A program made the translations under genes and the position numbers. A stretch of 64,000 nucleotides of DNA from Sinorhizobium sp. 8-89 (GTDB lineage Bacteria > Pseudomonadota > Alphaproteobacteria > Rhizobiales > Rhizobiaceae), in assembly GCF_030124325.1 (NCBI RefSeq), contig NZ_JASKLR010000008.1, forward strand, positions 108,904 through 172,903, read 5' to 3'. Below are positions 33,940-42,649 of this stretch, one piece after another (position 1 is the stretch's first letter; the number at the start of each line of letters is the position of its first letter). The notes beneath the pieces are model-generated. The model searched no databases and was not told where the DNA came from. It saw only the letters and a program-made list of their open reading frames with translations.

Positions 33940-34449
33940 TCAGAAAACGCGATCGTCTGACGCGGAGGTGGCGGACTGCTTTTTCGCCAGTGGGCGAGCG
34001 CTTTCATTTTCGTCCGCCGCCAAGAGCTTCTTCAGGGCCTCGGCGAGAACCTGGACCTCGCTCTCCGTCAGCTTGGAGCCGACATATCGTTCAATGGCAG
34101 CCGCGTAGACGGGCCAGATGCGCTTTTGCAGGGATCGTCCATCGTCGGTGATCTCGATAAGTTGGCGTCGCTTGTCGCCGGGATAGGGCGTGCGACGCAG
34201 CAGGCCCTCGGCTTCCATGCGGTCGAGAAGCCGGGAGAGATTGTATTGCTCGAAGAGCATCTCCTGTTCGAGTTCGCGCGGTGTAAGACGCCCATCCGGC
34301 CGACGCTTCAACTCCAGCAGAACATCGTACCAGGACAAGGGCGGGAAACCTGCCTGTTTCAGTTCTCCCTCTATTCCTGCCATCACGGCTCGTTGCGCAC
34401 GCACGAGCCGTGCCCAGGCAGTGACGACGATCTCTGACGGTCCACGCAT
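33940..34449 (-). CDS. MarR-family transcriptional regulator
   Basis: This is a 169-residue winged-helix protein. The MarR core (about 30-130) shows PLSWYDVLLELKRRPDGRLTPRELEQEM, the recognition helix QYNLSRLLDRMEAEGLL and the wing PYPGDKRRQLIEITDDGRSL. AAAGAGA precedes the ATG. It is divergent from a DoxX-family gene. Three near-identical 12-bp palindromes in the shared gap suggest it represses itself and that neighbour. MarR/DoxX pairs are often linked to oxidative or electrophile stress, but the ligand here is unknown. Confidence 0.88.
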   Translation of the reverse strand: MRGPSEIVVTAWARLVRAQRAVMAGIEGELKQAGFPPLSWYDVLLELKRRPDGRLTPRELEQEMLFEQYNLSRLLDRMEAEGLLRRTPYPGDKRRQLIEITDDGRSLQKRIWPVYAAAIERYVGSKLTESEVQVLAEALKKLLAADENESARPLAKKQSATSASDDRVF

Positions 34450-34470
34450 TTGGTCTCTTTCACAAAATCA

Positions 34471-34533
34471 ATGCAATTGCATAGTTGACATTCCGATGCA
34501 GATGCATCTATCTGGCATTATATGCAAATGCAT
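34471..34533. promoter_or_regulatory. Three ATGCA-N2-TGCAT operator-like palindromes
   Basis: ATGCAATTGCAT (34471-34482), ATGCAGATGCAT (34496-34507) and ATGCAAATGCAT (34522-34533) share the frame ATGCA-N2-TGCAT. They are spaced 25 and 26 bases apart, fill the gap between the divergent MarR and DoxX genes, and the last covers one possible doxX start. They are the best candidates for the MarR protein's operators. Confidence 0.65.
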
Positions 34534-35007
34534 GGAGATTTCAATGACCCAAGCGCCTCTATCTGCTGCTATGCCGCTCTTCTGCTTCGCCTGTCCCTCG
34601 GCGTGATGTATCTTGCCCACAGCGTCGTGCTGAAGTGGCTGACTTTCACGCTCACCGGGACGGCGCAGTATTTCCAGTCGATCGGGCTGTCGCCCACCCT
34701 CGCCTACCTGACATTCTTTGCTGAAGCGATCGGCGGCGTGCTGCTGATCCTGGGTATCCAGTCCCGCTGGGTAGCCCTCGCCCTTCTGCCCATTCTTGTT
34801 GGGGCCTTGAGCGTCCATTCCGGCAACGGCTGGGTCTTCACCGCCACCGGCGGTGGCTGGGAGTATCCGCTTTACCTGATCATTCTATCCATGGCCCAAG
34901 CTCTTCTCGGCGACGGCGCCCACGCCATCAGCCCGTCCCGTTCCCTTCACCTCAAGGGTCCGCTCGTTCAAGGTGGAATAGTCCCACCTTCGGGAGGGTT
35001 GCGATGA
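34522..35007 (+). CDS. DoxX-family membrane protein (start uncertain)
   Basis: This is a membrane protein of up to 161 residues with about four spans and the DoxX layout (LLLRLSLGVMYLAHSVVLKWL, FAEAIGGVLLILGIQSRWVALALLPILVGAL, YLIILSMAQALLGDGA). The ATG at 34522 has no ribosome binding site and gives an odd Cys-rich lead (ASICCYAALL). The ATG at 34544 has GGAG upstream and reads MTQAPLSAAMPL, but in the neighbouring frame. The natural protein would need a shift near 34579-34585. Either the gene has suffered a one-base change or a sequencing error lies there. Confidence 0.75.
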   Translation: MQMHGDFNDPSASICCYAALLLRLSLGVMYLAHSVVLKWLTFTLTGTAQYFQSIGLSPTLAYLTFFAEAIGGVLLILGIQSRWVALALLPILVGALSVHSGNGWVFTATGGGWEYPLYLIILSMAQALLGDGAHAISPSRSLHLKGPLVQGGIVPPSGGLR

Positions 35008-35223
35008 AATTTTCATGCTCCTGCACCGCTGTGCGTCTTTCAGCTTGATGGTTGGCGGCCAGTCTGAAGGACCTGCACGTTTTCGACGCGCAGGGCAGAC
35101 GAGTGACACTTGATCGGTGAAGCGCGCCGTTGCGAGTCAGCACTCCTCGATCGGGATGCCGGCAACGCTGGCTTGCCACCACTGCTGCATGCATATCCCC
35201 GTCAGGATTGTCCTAAATGCCGG

Positions 35224-35949
35224 TCAACGAGGACTGGACGACTTGCGGTCGGGGATGCCGGCAAACGTTCGGGTGCTCAGTCGCGAAGCAGGAGCGGAGG
35301 GCGTCACTCCCTCTGTTCGGTTCGAAGACAGGTGGGGCTGCGTGGGTCCGGAGCCGGCATCAACAACAGCAAGCGAGTTCGTATTCTTCCCTGCCGCTGG
35401 GTTCGGTTTGAGATCCGCAATACCCTCGACGACCTTGAGCAGATCATAGCCGTGGGTCCATCGGCCAAAGCCGCTCGCAACATTGATGTGTCCCGCATGT
35501 CCCAGGTCGACCAGGCTGCTGCCCCATTTTTCGCAGAGCGACTTTAGGCGAGCGAAGGGCATGTAAGGGTCGTTGAGACTACCCACCACAAGGCTTCGAA
35601 ACGGTAGCGGGCGATTTGGCGTGGCGCCGAAGTCGACTGCGCCGGGATGCAGCCGCTCCGTTTCGTCAAGATCACACGGCGCGACCAGAAGGGCACTCCT
35701 GACGCGTCTGGCAACGGGCCGGCCGGCCAAGGCTGCTACGAGAACGGAGCCAAGGCTGTGCGCCACCAGATCGACCGTTTCGTATCTCAAGATCTCCGCT
35801 TCGAGCGCCCCGTGCCAGCGGGCAAGCGTGGGGTGGTTCCAATCCTGCTGTTCGACGATTGCCGCGGCCGGATAGTCGGCCAACCAATAGCGTTGCCAAT
35901 GTCCCTCGCCCGAGCCAAACAGCCCAGGAACGATCAATGTCTTTGCCAT
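35224..35949 (-). CDS. RBBP9/YdeN-type serine hydrolase
   Basis: This is a small alpha/beta hydrolase. The start TLIVPGLFGSGEGHWQRYW, the nucleophile elbow VAHSLGSVL (Ser near residue 65), the acid in GSLNDPYMP and the His in GHAGHIN are the family's triad. The core ends near residue 190. A further 50 residues (from about GKNTNS to the end) show no family pattern and may come from read-through after loss of the original stop. The physiological substrate is unknown. Confidence 0.82.
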   Translation of the reverse strand: MAKTLIVPGLFGSGEGHWQRYWLADYPAAAIVEQQDWNHPTLARWHGALEAEILRYETVDLVAHSLGSVLVAALAGRPVARRVRSALLVAPCDLDETERLHPGAVDFGATPNRPLPFRSLVVGSLNDPYMPFARLKSLCEKWGSSLVDLGHAGHINVASGFGRWTHGYDLLKVVEGIADLKPNPAAGKNTNSLAVVDAGSGPTQPHLSSNRTEGVTPSAPASRLSTRTFAGIPDRKSSSPR

Positions 35950-36185
35950 GCTTTCCGCCTCTTAGCGCTCGCAAAGGTTCGGCCGTCAGTTCGGCGACTA
36001 CAGTTTGCGATTGTGCCCGGCGAGGAATGCCGTGATAAGGAAAGATGGTTTAATGTCTATGATATTTATAGAATACCTTCTTGTCTGAAGCTGAACGCCG
36101 TCCGCTTCGGGTCGATCAATGCCGAAGCACAGCGCGTCCAACGCACGTCGACGGATTTCATGGATGCGGATATGCCGAGTTGCCA

Positions 36186-36230
36186 CGCAATTCCGACGGA
36201 AAACCGCTACACACCTTTCCTGGAATAGCG
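36186..36230. repeat. RIME-like palindromic repeat, variant
   Basis: CGC-A-ATTCC (36186-36194) pairs with GGAAT-A-GCG (36222-36230), enclosing CGG-AAAA-CCG (36197-36206) and ACACCTTTCCTGGAAT. This is the ATTCC variant of the rhizobial mosaic element. It abuts the stop of the HAD phosphatase gene and could serve as its terminator. The rest of 35950-36185 shows no gene. Confidence 0.65.
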
Positions 36231-36905
36231 CTAGCGATGAGCCCGATGCAGCGTTAACCATCCGTCCTCGCCGAGGCGGGCTTCGACGTCCGTGTAATGT
36301 GCAAGCGTGACATGTGGCGCGTCGACTGCCGCAACATGGGCGCCGGTGATGACCGCGACCTCGGCCCCCGCGGACGTGCCTGCAAGAATGCCGGCCGGCG
36401 CATCTTCGAAGACGAGGCAGTCCTCGGCGCGGACGCCGAGCTTTCCGGCGGCAAGAAGGTAGCCTTGCGGATCGGGTTTTCCGGCAGAGACGTCTTCGCC
36501 GGTTATCATTAGCCGCGGCGTCGGGATACCTGCGGCGGCAAGGCGGCGAACTGCAAGTTCAAGCGGTGCCGACGTGACGATCGCCCACTTCTCAGGCGGC
36601 AGTGAGTTCAGAAAAGCAACGGCGCCGGGAATTTCGATGATGCCGTCGACGTCTGCAATTTCCGCCGCGGCCAGCTCGCGCGCTTCGAGTTCCGCATCAA
36701 CGGCGAGGCCAAGTCTGCGGATCGTATCGACCGCGCGGACGCCGTGCACGGATTTCATCAGAATCTCGCGATCAACCCCGTTGCGAACTGCCCAGGCTCC
36801 CCAGACCCGTTCGACGACGGCCATCGAGTTGAGCAATGTTCCGTCCATATCGAACAACAGGGCGGCAAATCTTTTCGTGAAAAGCGATGAATTCAAATGA
36901 TCCAA
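36231..36905 (-). CDS. HAD-superfamily sugar-phosphatase-like hydrolase
   Basis: This is a HAD subfamily IA phosphatase of about 224 residues. Motif I is LLFDMDGTLLNS with the nucleophile and acid Asp. Motif II is IVTSAPLELAV, motif III includes the Lys in ISAGKPDPQGYLLA, and motif IV is CLVFEDAPAGILAGTSAG. The pattern is closest to YfbT and glycerol-3-phosphatase-type enzymes. The open frame begins at 36947. The TTG at 36905 has GAGGGGA about 6 bases upstream and is the likely start. The substrate is not determined by sequence. Confidence 0.85.
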   Translation of the reverse strand: MDHLNSSLFTKRFAALLFDMDGTLLNSMAVVERVWGAWAVRNGVDREILMKSVHGVRAVDTIRRLGLAVDAELEARELAAAEIADVDGIIEIPGAVAFLNSLPPEKWAIVTSAPLELAVRRLAAAGIPTPRLMITGEDVSAGKPDPQGYLLAAGKLGVRAEDCLVFEDAPAGILAGTSAGAEVAVITGAHVAAVDAPHVTLAHYTDVEARLGEDGWLTLHRAHR

Positions 36906-37007
36906 GCCAGTCCCCTCAGGTGATGGATGCGAGCGACAGGCGCACAACTATCGCCTTGCGCGCGGCAGCACAATCCGCGTTCACGCGGATATTACCGGAG
37001 CGAGCGT

Positions 37008-37670
37008 CTAGCCGTCCGCGCTCTCGGTGACGAGAAAGCCGATCGGGCCTCCCGGCTTGTCGTCATCGAAAACGGCGCAGGAAAGTACACCGCCGAAGAC
37101 GGCTCCGGAGTCGACATTGGTCCTGTTGCCGACGGTCCTCGGGTTGCTTCGGCTCGGCGTGTGACCGTGGCACAGATGCTTGCCCCAGTAGTTGCCGGAA
37201 TGGTTCGACGGCGTCCTGATCCAAAGCAGGATGTCGTCGCCCTGCTGGTCCAACGGGATGTTCTCGTCGACCCCGGCATGCGCGAAAATGCGATAGCGAT
37301 CGACTATGATCGATGGTCTCTCCGCCATCCAGACGAGATGGCTCAGGGGTATTGCGCCGCCATAGGAGGCCATTGTCTCGTCGCCGCCGTTCATGAGCCA
37401 GGCGCTCATCTCGGCATAGCCTCTCCGCGCAGCCAGCAGCATCTCTTCGTGGTTGCCCTTGAGAGTTAGCCATTCCCAGCCGGCTTTTGTCGGGCCTGCC
37501 ATTATCCGCTCGACCACACCACGGCTCTCGGGCCCACGGTCGATCAGGTCGCCGAGGAAAATGATCCTGCCTCCCGGCACGGAGGACTCAATGCTTGCAA
37601 GCAAGGCTTCGAGCTGCGCCAAACATCCGTGAATGTCACCGACTGCAAAGGTGAGACGTCGGGCATTCAT
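37008..37670 (-). CDS. PPP-family serine/threonine phosphatase-like metallophosphoesterase
   Basis: This is a product of 220 residues with all metal-binding motifs: FAVGDIHGCLAQL at the start, FLGDLIDRGPESRGV, LKGNHEEMLL, FAHAGVDEN and LCHGHTPS. This is the bacterial PrpA/Lambda phosphatase type. It could dephosphorylate proteins or diadenosine polyphosphates. The ATG at 37670 has AGGAGA 8 bases upstream; the longer open frame adds an unrelated N-terminus. Transcription is in line with the HAD gene about 100 bases downstream. Confidence 0.88.
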   Translation of the reverse strand: MNARRLTFAVGDIHGCLAQLEALLASIESSVPGGRIIFLGDLIDRGPESRGVVERIMAGPTKAGWEWLTLKGNHEEMLLAARRGYAEMSAWLMNGGDETMASYGGAIPLSHLVWMAERPSIIVDRYRIFAHAGVDENIPLDQQGDDILLWIRTPSNHSGNYWGKHLCHGHTPSRSNPRTVGNRTNVDSGAVFGGVLSCAVFDDDKPGGPIGFLVTESADG

Positions 37671-37874
37671 GCATCGGATCTCCTGCACTCGTCCAAGGCG
37701 GCGTTCTCCGCTGGATGAGCATCGACCGTCGCTGGAAATGGGGGCTGCCAATCTGGAGGCGCCGGCTGTGGGGCACAAGCTCTACCGCATATTTTTCCAG
37801 AAGAGAATCCGCTTGTGAAAAATTACACGGGAACTCAAAACGTTACGGCAGCCTTTTCACGTCGCGTGGAGCCT

Positions 37875-38267
<393 letters not shown>

Positions 38268-38428
38268 TCACGCTTCTGCCATCAAGGTCACGATGAAACT
38301 TGATGGCGCGCTCAGCGGCCATTTACGAGAAACCTTCGGATGGCATTCTCGTTCGCCGAGTCTAGCAGATTTGCGCCCCTGCAAACAGCTTGGCGCGGGA
38401 ACGGGATTGGGCGCCCTCTCTTGGCGCG

Positions 38429-40135
38429 TCAGAGCGGGCCCGACGCCGTATAAACAACCGGTTGGCTGTCCACGGCGTGGAGTCCGGTTGCAGGCTTTTG
38501 TGCATCGGGGCGTGTGCAGGCTGCGAACGCGTCGAGGGCGCGATTGTAGGTGTTGGTTTGCACATCCATCATTCCGAGCACCGTATGGAACAGATTGTCA
38601 TGCGATCTCGGCTGGTCTTTCTCTTTGGCGAGGCAGTCGGTGTCGACCCCCATCGCCGTCTGGTATGACTTGGAGAACCAGGCGATGAAGGGTACACGGG
38701 TTTGTTCTTTCGGCGCGATGGCATAGGGCGCGCCATGCAGGTAGATGCCGTTCTCGCCGAGCGACTCTCCGTGATCCGACATGTAAATCATCGCGCCAGC
38801 GAGGCGGTCCTGGTGCTTTTCCAGGAGTTTGGCGACGCTTCCGAGGACATGGTCGGTGTAGAGAATGGTGTTGTCATAGGCATTGACGATCTCGGCAGTC
38901 GTGCAGCGCATCAGTTCCGCCGTGCGACAATCGGGCGTGAAACGGCGGAACGCCTCGGGATAACGCCGATAGTAGGACGGCCCATGACTGCCGAGTTGGT
39001 GCAGGACGATGACGCTGTTTCCGGTTGTAGCGCCAAGCTTGCGATCCAGTTCCCTGAGAAAGATTTCGTCGAGGCATTCTCCCTTGCTGCACAGCGGACT
39101 ACCCTTCTGTTTGGTCATGCTGGCGAAGCTGATGAGATCGGCGACGCCTTTGCTGCCCGTGTTGTTGTCCCACCAGCTCACGGACACGCCGGCGTGGGTG
39201 AGGACGTTTACGAGGTTCTCGGTCGAACGCGCCTTCCAGTCGCTGTACTCGTCGCGCGGGTAGACCGAAAACATGCAAGGCAGCGAGACTGCGGTCGCCG
39301 TGCCGCAACTCGTCGTATTGGAATAGTTGACGACACCGAGCGCCTTCAGTTCCGGATTGGTCTCGCGATCGTAGCCGTCGAGCGAAAAATTCATCGCTCG
39401 CGCCGTCTCACCCGCAACGACGACAACGACCACCGGCTTCCCGGCTTGTGCAATACGGCCACCCTGCCTAGCGTCGGTTCCGAGCGGTTGGACGACGAGA
39501 TTGCGCTCCCGGTAGGTCGACAGGCCATAGCGCGCCGCCGCGACGAGCGGCCCGGTGGGATTGAACCGCTTCATCAGATCCGTGTGCTCGCGCAGCACAT
39601 AGGCAAATGTTGCGAAGTTGGAATAGATCAGGCCACCAGCGGCGAAAAGCGCGACCGTAAAGAAAAGAAGATTGACGACAAACTTCGGCAAAAAGCGACG
39701 ATGACAGACCTTCACCCACGCCACGAGGAGCGAAGGAACGAGAGCATAGATCACCAGGTGCTGCGCAAGGCTGCCCGTCAGGAGATGACTGGCCTCCGCC
39801 GGTGTCGTAACCACGGCATTGCCGATCATGTCCCTGTCAATGATGATACCGAATGCGTCGCCAAAATAGGAAGCGCAAGCCGATACCAGGATGAAGAGAA
39901 TCAGCGCCGGCTTCATCAGATATTTGATCGACATCGGGATCAGTATGGCAAACAGCGTCAGGTAGAGCGCGGCACCGAAGAGTAGCAGGCTCGCTTTTGA
40001 GCTATCGAAATAGCTTGCTGCGTGGTTCCAGAAGGAATTGTTGGTGGCCAGAAGCAAATAGGCGGCAACAGTGGCGCTCAGGGCCACGCTACCGATCTCG
40101 GGTCGGCGAATTTGTGAAAAGGTCAAAACGCGCAT
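38429..40135 (-). CDS. EptA-like lipid A phosphoethanolamine transferase
   Basis: This inner-membrane enzyme of about 568 residues moves phosphoethanolamine onto lipid A or another glycolipid. There are about five N-terminal membrane spans (to about 180). The periplasmic sulfatase-fold domain follows, with VVAGETARAMNF (metal Glu), NTTSCGTATAVSLPCMFSV (nucleophile Thr), and MSDHGESLGENGIYLHGAPYAIAP (metal Asp, His). The start is either the ATG at 40135 or the GTG at 40153. It is divergent from a two-component system, the arrangement of pmrAB-regulated envelope genes. Confidence 0.88.
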   Translation of the reverse strand: MRVLTFSQIRRPEIGSVALSATVAAYLLLATNNSFWNHAASYFDSSKASLLLFGAALYLTLFAILIPMSIKYLMKPALILFILVSACASYFGDAFGIIIDRDMIGNAVVTTPAEASHLLTGSLAQHLVIYALVPSLLVAWVKVCHRRFLPKFVVNLLFFTVALFAAGGLIYSNFATFAYVLREHTDLMKRFNPTGPLVAAARYGLSTYRERNLVVQPLGTDARQGGRIAQAGKPVVVVVVAGETARAMNFSLDGYDRETNPELKALGVVNYSNTTSCGTATAVSLPCMFSVYPRDEYSDWKARSTENLVNVLTHAGVSVSWWDNNTGSKGVADLISFASMTKQKGSPLCSKGECLDEIFLRELDRKLGATTGNSVIVLHQLGSHGPSYYRRYPEAFRRFTPDCRTAELMRCTTAEIVNAYDNTILYTDHVLGSVAKLLEKHQDRLAGAMIYMSDHGESLGENGIYLHGAPYAIAPKEQTRVPFIAWFSKSYQTAMGVDTDCLAKEKDQPRSHDNLFHTVLGMMDVQTNTYNRALDAFAACTRPDAQKPATGLHAVDSQPVVYTASGPL

Positions 40136-40473
40136 CTCCAGAAGGCGAGCCACGGCTCATGACGGATGGAGGCGCCACCCATCAGCCGTCTTTGCCGGCG
40201 TGCGGCCGGACCGCCGCCACGTCGGCACCTTCCGGCACTACTGCAGGCAAGCTGTCGAAGTCCTGTCGGGATGTGGTTGGGCTCTACAGCGAAATGACGT
40301 CGGCATCTTTTGAAGAACCTGACAGCTGTTTGACAGCTAAGACGGTTTGTTTTGCCAAGGCAGCCGCCACCCGGCTGGCGCTTTTGCCGCCCTCGTTGAC
40401 CGTTGGCACCTTGAGGAAAACCTCATATGGTCCATCGCGGCCGTCCGTCGGAAGGCTTGACCTCAGGAATTCC
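40136..40473. promoter_or_regulatory. Divergent promoter region with OmpR-type direct repeat
   Basis: This gap of 338 bases separates the eptA-like gene from the response regulator and holds no gene. TGACAGCT occurs at 40320-40327 and 40331-40338, exactly 11 bases apart, which is one helical turn and the usual half-site spacing for OmpR/PhoB-family regulators. It is 136 bases before the regulator and 185 before the transferase. Confidence 0.6.
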
Positions 40474-41148
40474 ATGCGCCTCCTTCTCGTAGAAGACAGC
40501 CCTCGCCTGATCGAACTCGTAGGAGAGACGATGCGTGACGCGGGCTGGCGGCTTGATGCGGTCTCGACCCTTCAAGACGCCGAGGCGGCAATCGCCGCGC
40601 GGGAGCATGATCTCGTACTTCTTGACCTCGGCCTGCCGGACGGTGACGGCCTCGATCTGATCAAGCGGATCCGGCAGGAGCATCCGGGACTGCCTGTGCT
40701 GATCATCACGGCCCGCGGGTCGGTCGATGAACGCATCATAGGGCTTGATGCCGGCGCCGACGACTATCTCGTCAAACCCTTCCATCATCGCGAATTGCTG
40801 TCGCGGTGCCGGGCGATGCTGAGGCGCAATCCGCACGCTATACAGCCGGTGCTGGAGGCCGGCGCCTTGCGCTACGATCCGGCGACCGCCGACCTTACCT
40901 GCGCCGGCGCCACCGTTTCGTTGCCGCCGCGCGAGCGTTCCCTGATCGAGATCCTGATGCGCGAGGTCGGCCGCGTCGTTCCGAAGCGCCGGCTCGAGAC
41001 GGCGCTCTCGGAATATGGACAGGAGATCAGCTCGAACGCGCTGGAGCTTGCCGTCTCCCGAGTGCGTAAACGGCTGCTGCCGCTCGAAAGCGGAGTTCAG
41101 ATCGAGACCGTGCGCGGCATAGGGTACCTCCTCAGGACGGCCTCATGA
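40474..41148 (+). CDS. OmpR-family response regulator
   Basis: This is a regulator of 224 residues. The receiver domain (1-115) has MRLLLVEDSPRL with the acidic pocket, DLVLLDLGLPDGDG with the phosphorylated Asp near residue 51, ITARGS, and KPFHHREL with the conserved Lys. The winged-helix output domain (about 130-220) has PPRERSLIEILM, VPKRRLETALS and ELAVSRVRKRLL. I chose the ATG at 40474 for the family N-terminus, as the frame is open from 39997. It overlaps the kinase gene by 4 bp. It probably controls the divergent eptA-like gene and itself. Confidence 0.92.
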   Translation: MRLLLVEDSPRLIELVGETMRDAGWRLDAVSTLQDAEAAIAAREHDLVLLDLGLPDGDGLDLIKRIRQEHPGLPVLIITARGSVDERIIGLDAGADDYLVKPFHHRELLSRCRAMLRRNPHAIQPVLEAGALRYDPATADLTCAGATVSLPPRERSLIEILMREVGRVVPKRRLETALSEYGQEISSNALELAVSRVRKRLLPLESGVQIETVRGIGYLLRTAS

Positions 41149-42497
41149 AAAGAGCAAATCCGTCGCTGATCGGCATCGTCGCGCGACGCATCGTCGCCTT
41201 TTCATTGCTCGCGATGGCGCTGCAAATCGGCGTAGTCTTCGCCGACTACTGGTTCGACGATGACAAGCTCAGCGTGCTCCTGCTGCAGCAGGAGACAGAG
41301 ACGCTATCAAGGGCGATCGTGAACCGGGACGGCGTCCTCACCTACGAGCCGGATCATGAACTGCGCGAGCGTTATCTGGAACGTCACAGCCGGGATGGCG
41401 CGATCTACCTCCGGGTGCGTACCGCCTCCGGCTCGGTGCTCTTCTCCAATTGCACGACGGAATGCGCCGCACATTTTTTGCCGCTCAGCATCAACGCGCC
41501 GAACTTCTGGAAACGGCTGATCGCGCCGGGCAAACCGTTCAGTATCGCCGGCGGCCAGACCTTCTCGCGCGATGGCGTGCCGGTTCTCGTCGAGCTCGCA
41601 ATCCTCAAGGACCCGAACGGCTTCATGTACAGCGCCCTGCTTCATGAAATGTTTGATTCGATGATCGTGCCGATGACGCTGATGTTCTGTCTCGTCATCG
41701 GCGCAACCATCTGGTCGATACGCAGCGCTCTCCGCCCGGTGGCGGTGGCCGTCAGGGCAGCCGATGCAATCGATCCGCGCGACAGCAGCGCGCGCCTGCC
41801 GGCAACCCGCATGCCCCAGGAAATCGAACGTCTCGTCAGCGCCGTCAACCGGCTGCTGGCCCGCGTTGGCGACCTGATACAGTCGCAGAAGGTCTTTTCA
41901 TCCTCGATCGCCCACGAGATACGGACGCCCGTATCGATCGCAAAGATGGAACTGAGCCGCATCGCCGATCCGCGCGCGCGCAATGCCGAGCGCGACCTTG
42001 ACGCGCTCACGCACATCCTCGAGCAACTGACGTCGCTCGCGCGCGCCGATGCTGTCGATCCCTCGGCCTACCAGCGGGCAAGCCTCTCGGCGATCGGGGC
42101 CGAGGTTACGGAGACAACGGCGCCGTTCGTGTTCGACCAGGACAAGTCGATCGAGTTCGTCGACCATGGCACGGCGCCCGTCACCGTCATCCCGGCGCTC
42201 GTTGAGAACATGTTGCGCAACCTGATCGAGAATGCCGTCAAGCATAATCCGCCCGGCACCCGCATCGCGGTGACCTGTGGACCCGGCCCGCAGGTCTCGG
42301 TGGAAGACAACGGCAAGGGGCTGGTCGACTTGCCGGAACACAACGATGACCTCGGCTACGTCAAACGCTCGGGCCAGCTCGGCCTCGGCTTGAAGATCGT
42401 TCACCGGATAAGCGCGTTGCACAAGGCGCGAATCTCGATCGACACCGCGCCCGATCGGGGAACAAAGATCACGATCGATTTCTCAGCTGCAGCTTGA
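41145..42497 (+). CDS. Two-component sensor histidine kinase
   Basis: This is an EnvZ/QseC-type kinase of 450 residues. It has two spans (about 13-30 and 170-195) flanking a periplasmic sensor of about 140 residues that holds a Cys pair (NCTTECAAH). A HAMP domain follows (about 197-250), then the dimerisation domain with SIAHEIRTPVS (phosphorylated His), and the ATPase domain with NLIENAVKHN, VEDNGKG and GLGLKIVHRI. It is coupled to the response regulator. The signal is unknown; cationic peptides or metals are possible from the EptA context. Confidence 0.92.
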   Translation: MKRANPSLIGIVARRIVAFSLLAMALQIGVVFADYWFDDDKLSVLLLQQETETLSRAIVNRDGVLTYEPDHELRERYLERHSRDGAIYLRVRTASGSVLFSNCTTECAAHFLPLSINAPNFWKRLIAPGKPFSIAGGQTFSRDGVPVLVELAILKDPNGFMYSALLHEMFDSMIVPMTLMFCLVIGATIWSIRSALRPVAVAVRAADAIDPRDSSARLPATRMPQEIERLVSAVNRLLARVGDLIQSQKVFSSSIAHEIRTPVSIAKMELSRIADPRARNAERDLDALTHILEQLTSLARADAVDPSAYQRASLSAIGAEVTETTAPFVFDQDKSIEFVDHGTAPVTVIPALVENMLRNLIENAVKHNPPGTRIAVTCGPGPQVSVEDNGKGLVDLPEHNDDLGYVKRSGQLGLGLKIVHRISALHKARISIDTAPDRGTKITIDFSAAA

Positions 42498-42649
42498 CTC
42501 CGCGCCCGTGAATGGCTCAACCGCCGAACATTTCGTAGGCACGATGCATATTTTTTGATCCAGCCCTTTTTTATGGATGCGAATTTCGTGCTCAATCAGC
42601 GATCACATGCTATGCGCCTGCGCAATTCTTCCTTTCGCAGCGAGCATGC

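Noticed and set aside
34952..35194. An 80-codon minus-strand frame after doxX
   Set aside because: It overlaps the end of the DoxX gene, lacks a ribosome binding site and shows no recognisable domain.
38702..39985. A 427-codon plus-strand frame opposite the eptA-like gene
   Set aside because: No family pattern and fully inside a transferase with all catalytic residues on the other strand.
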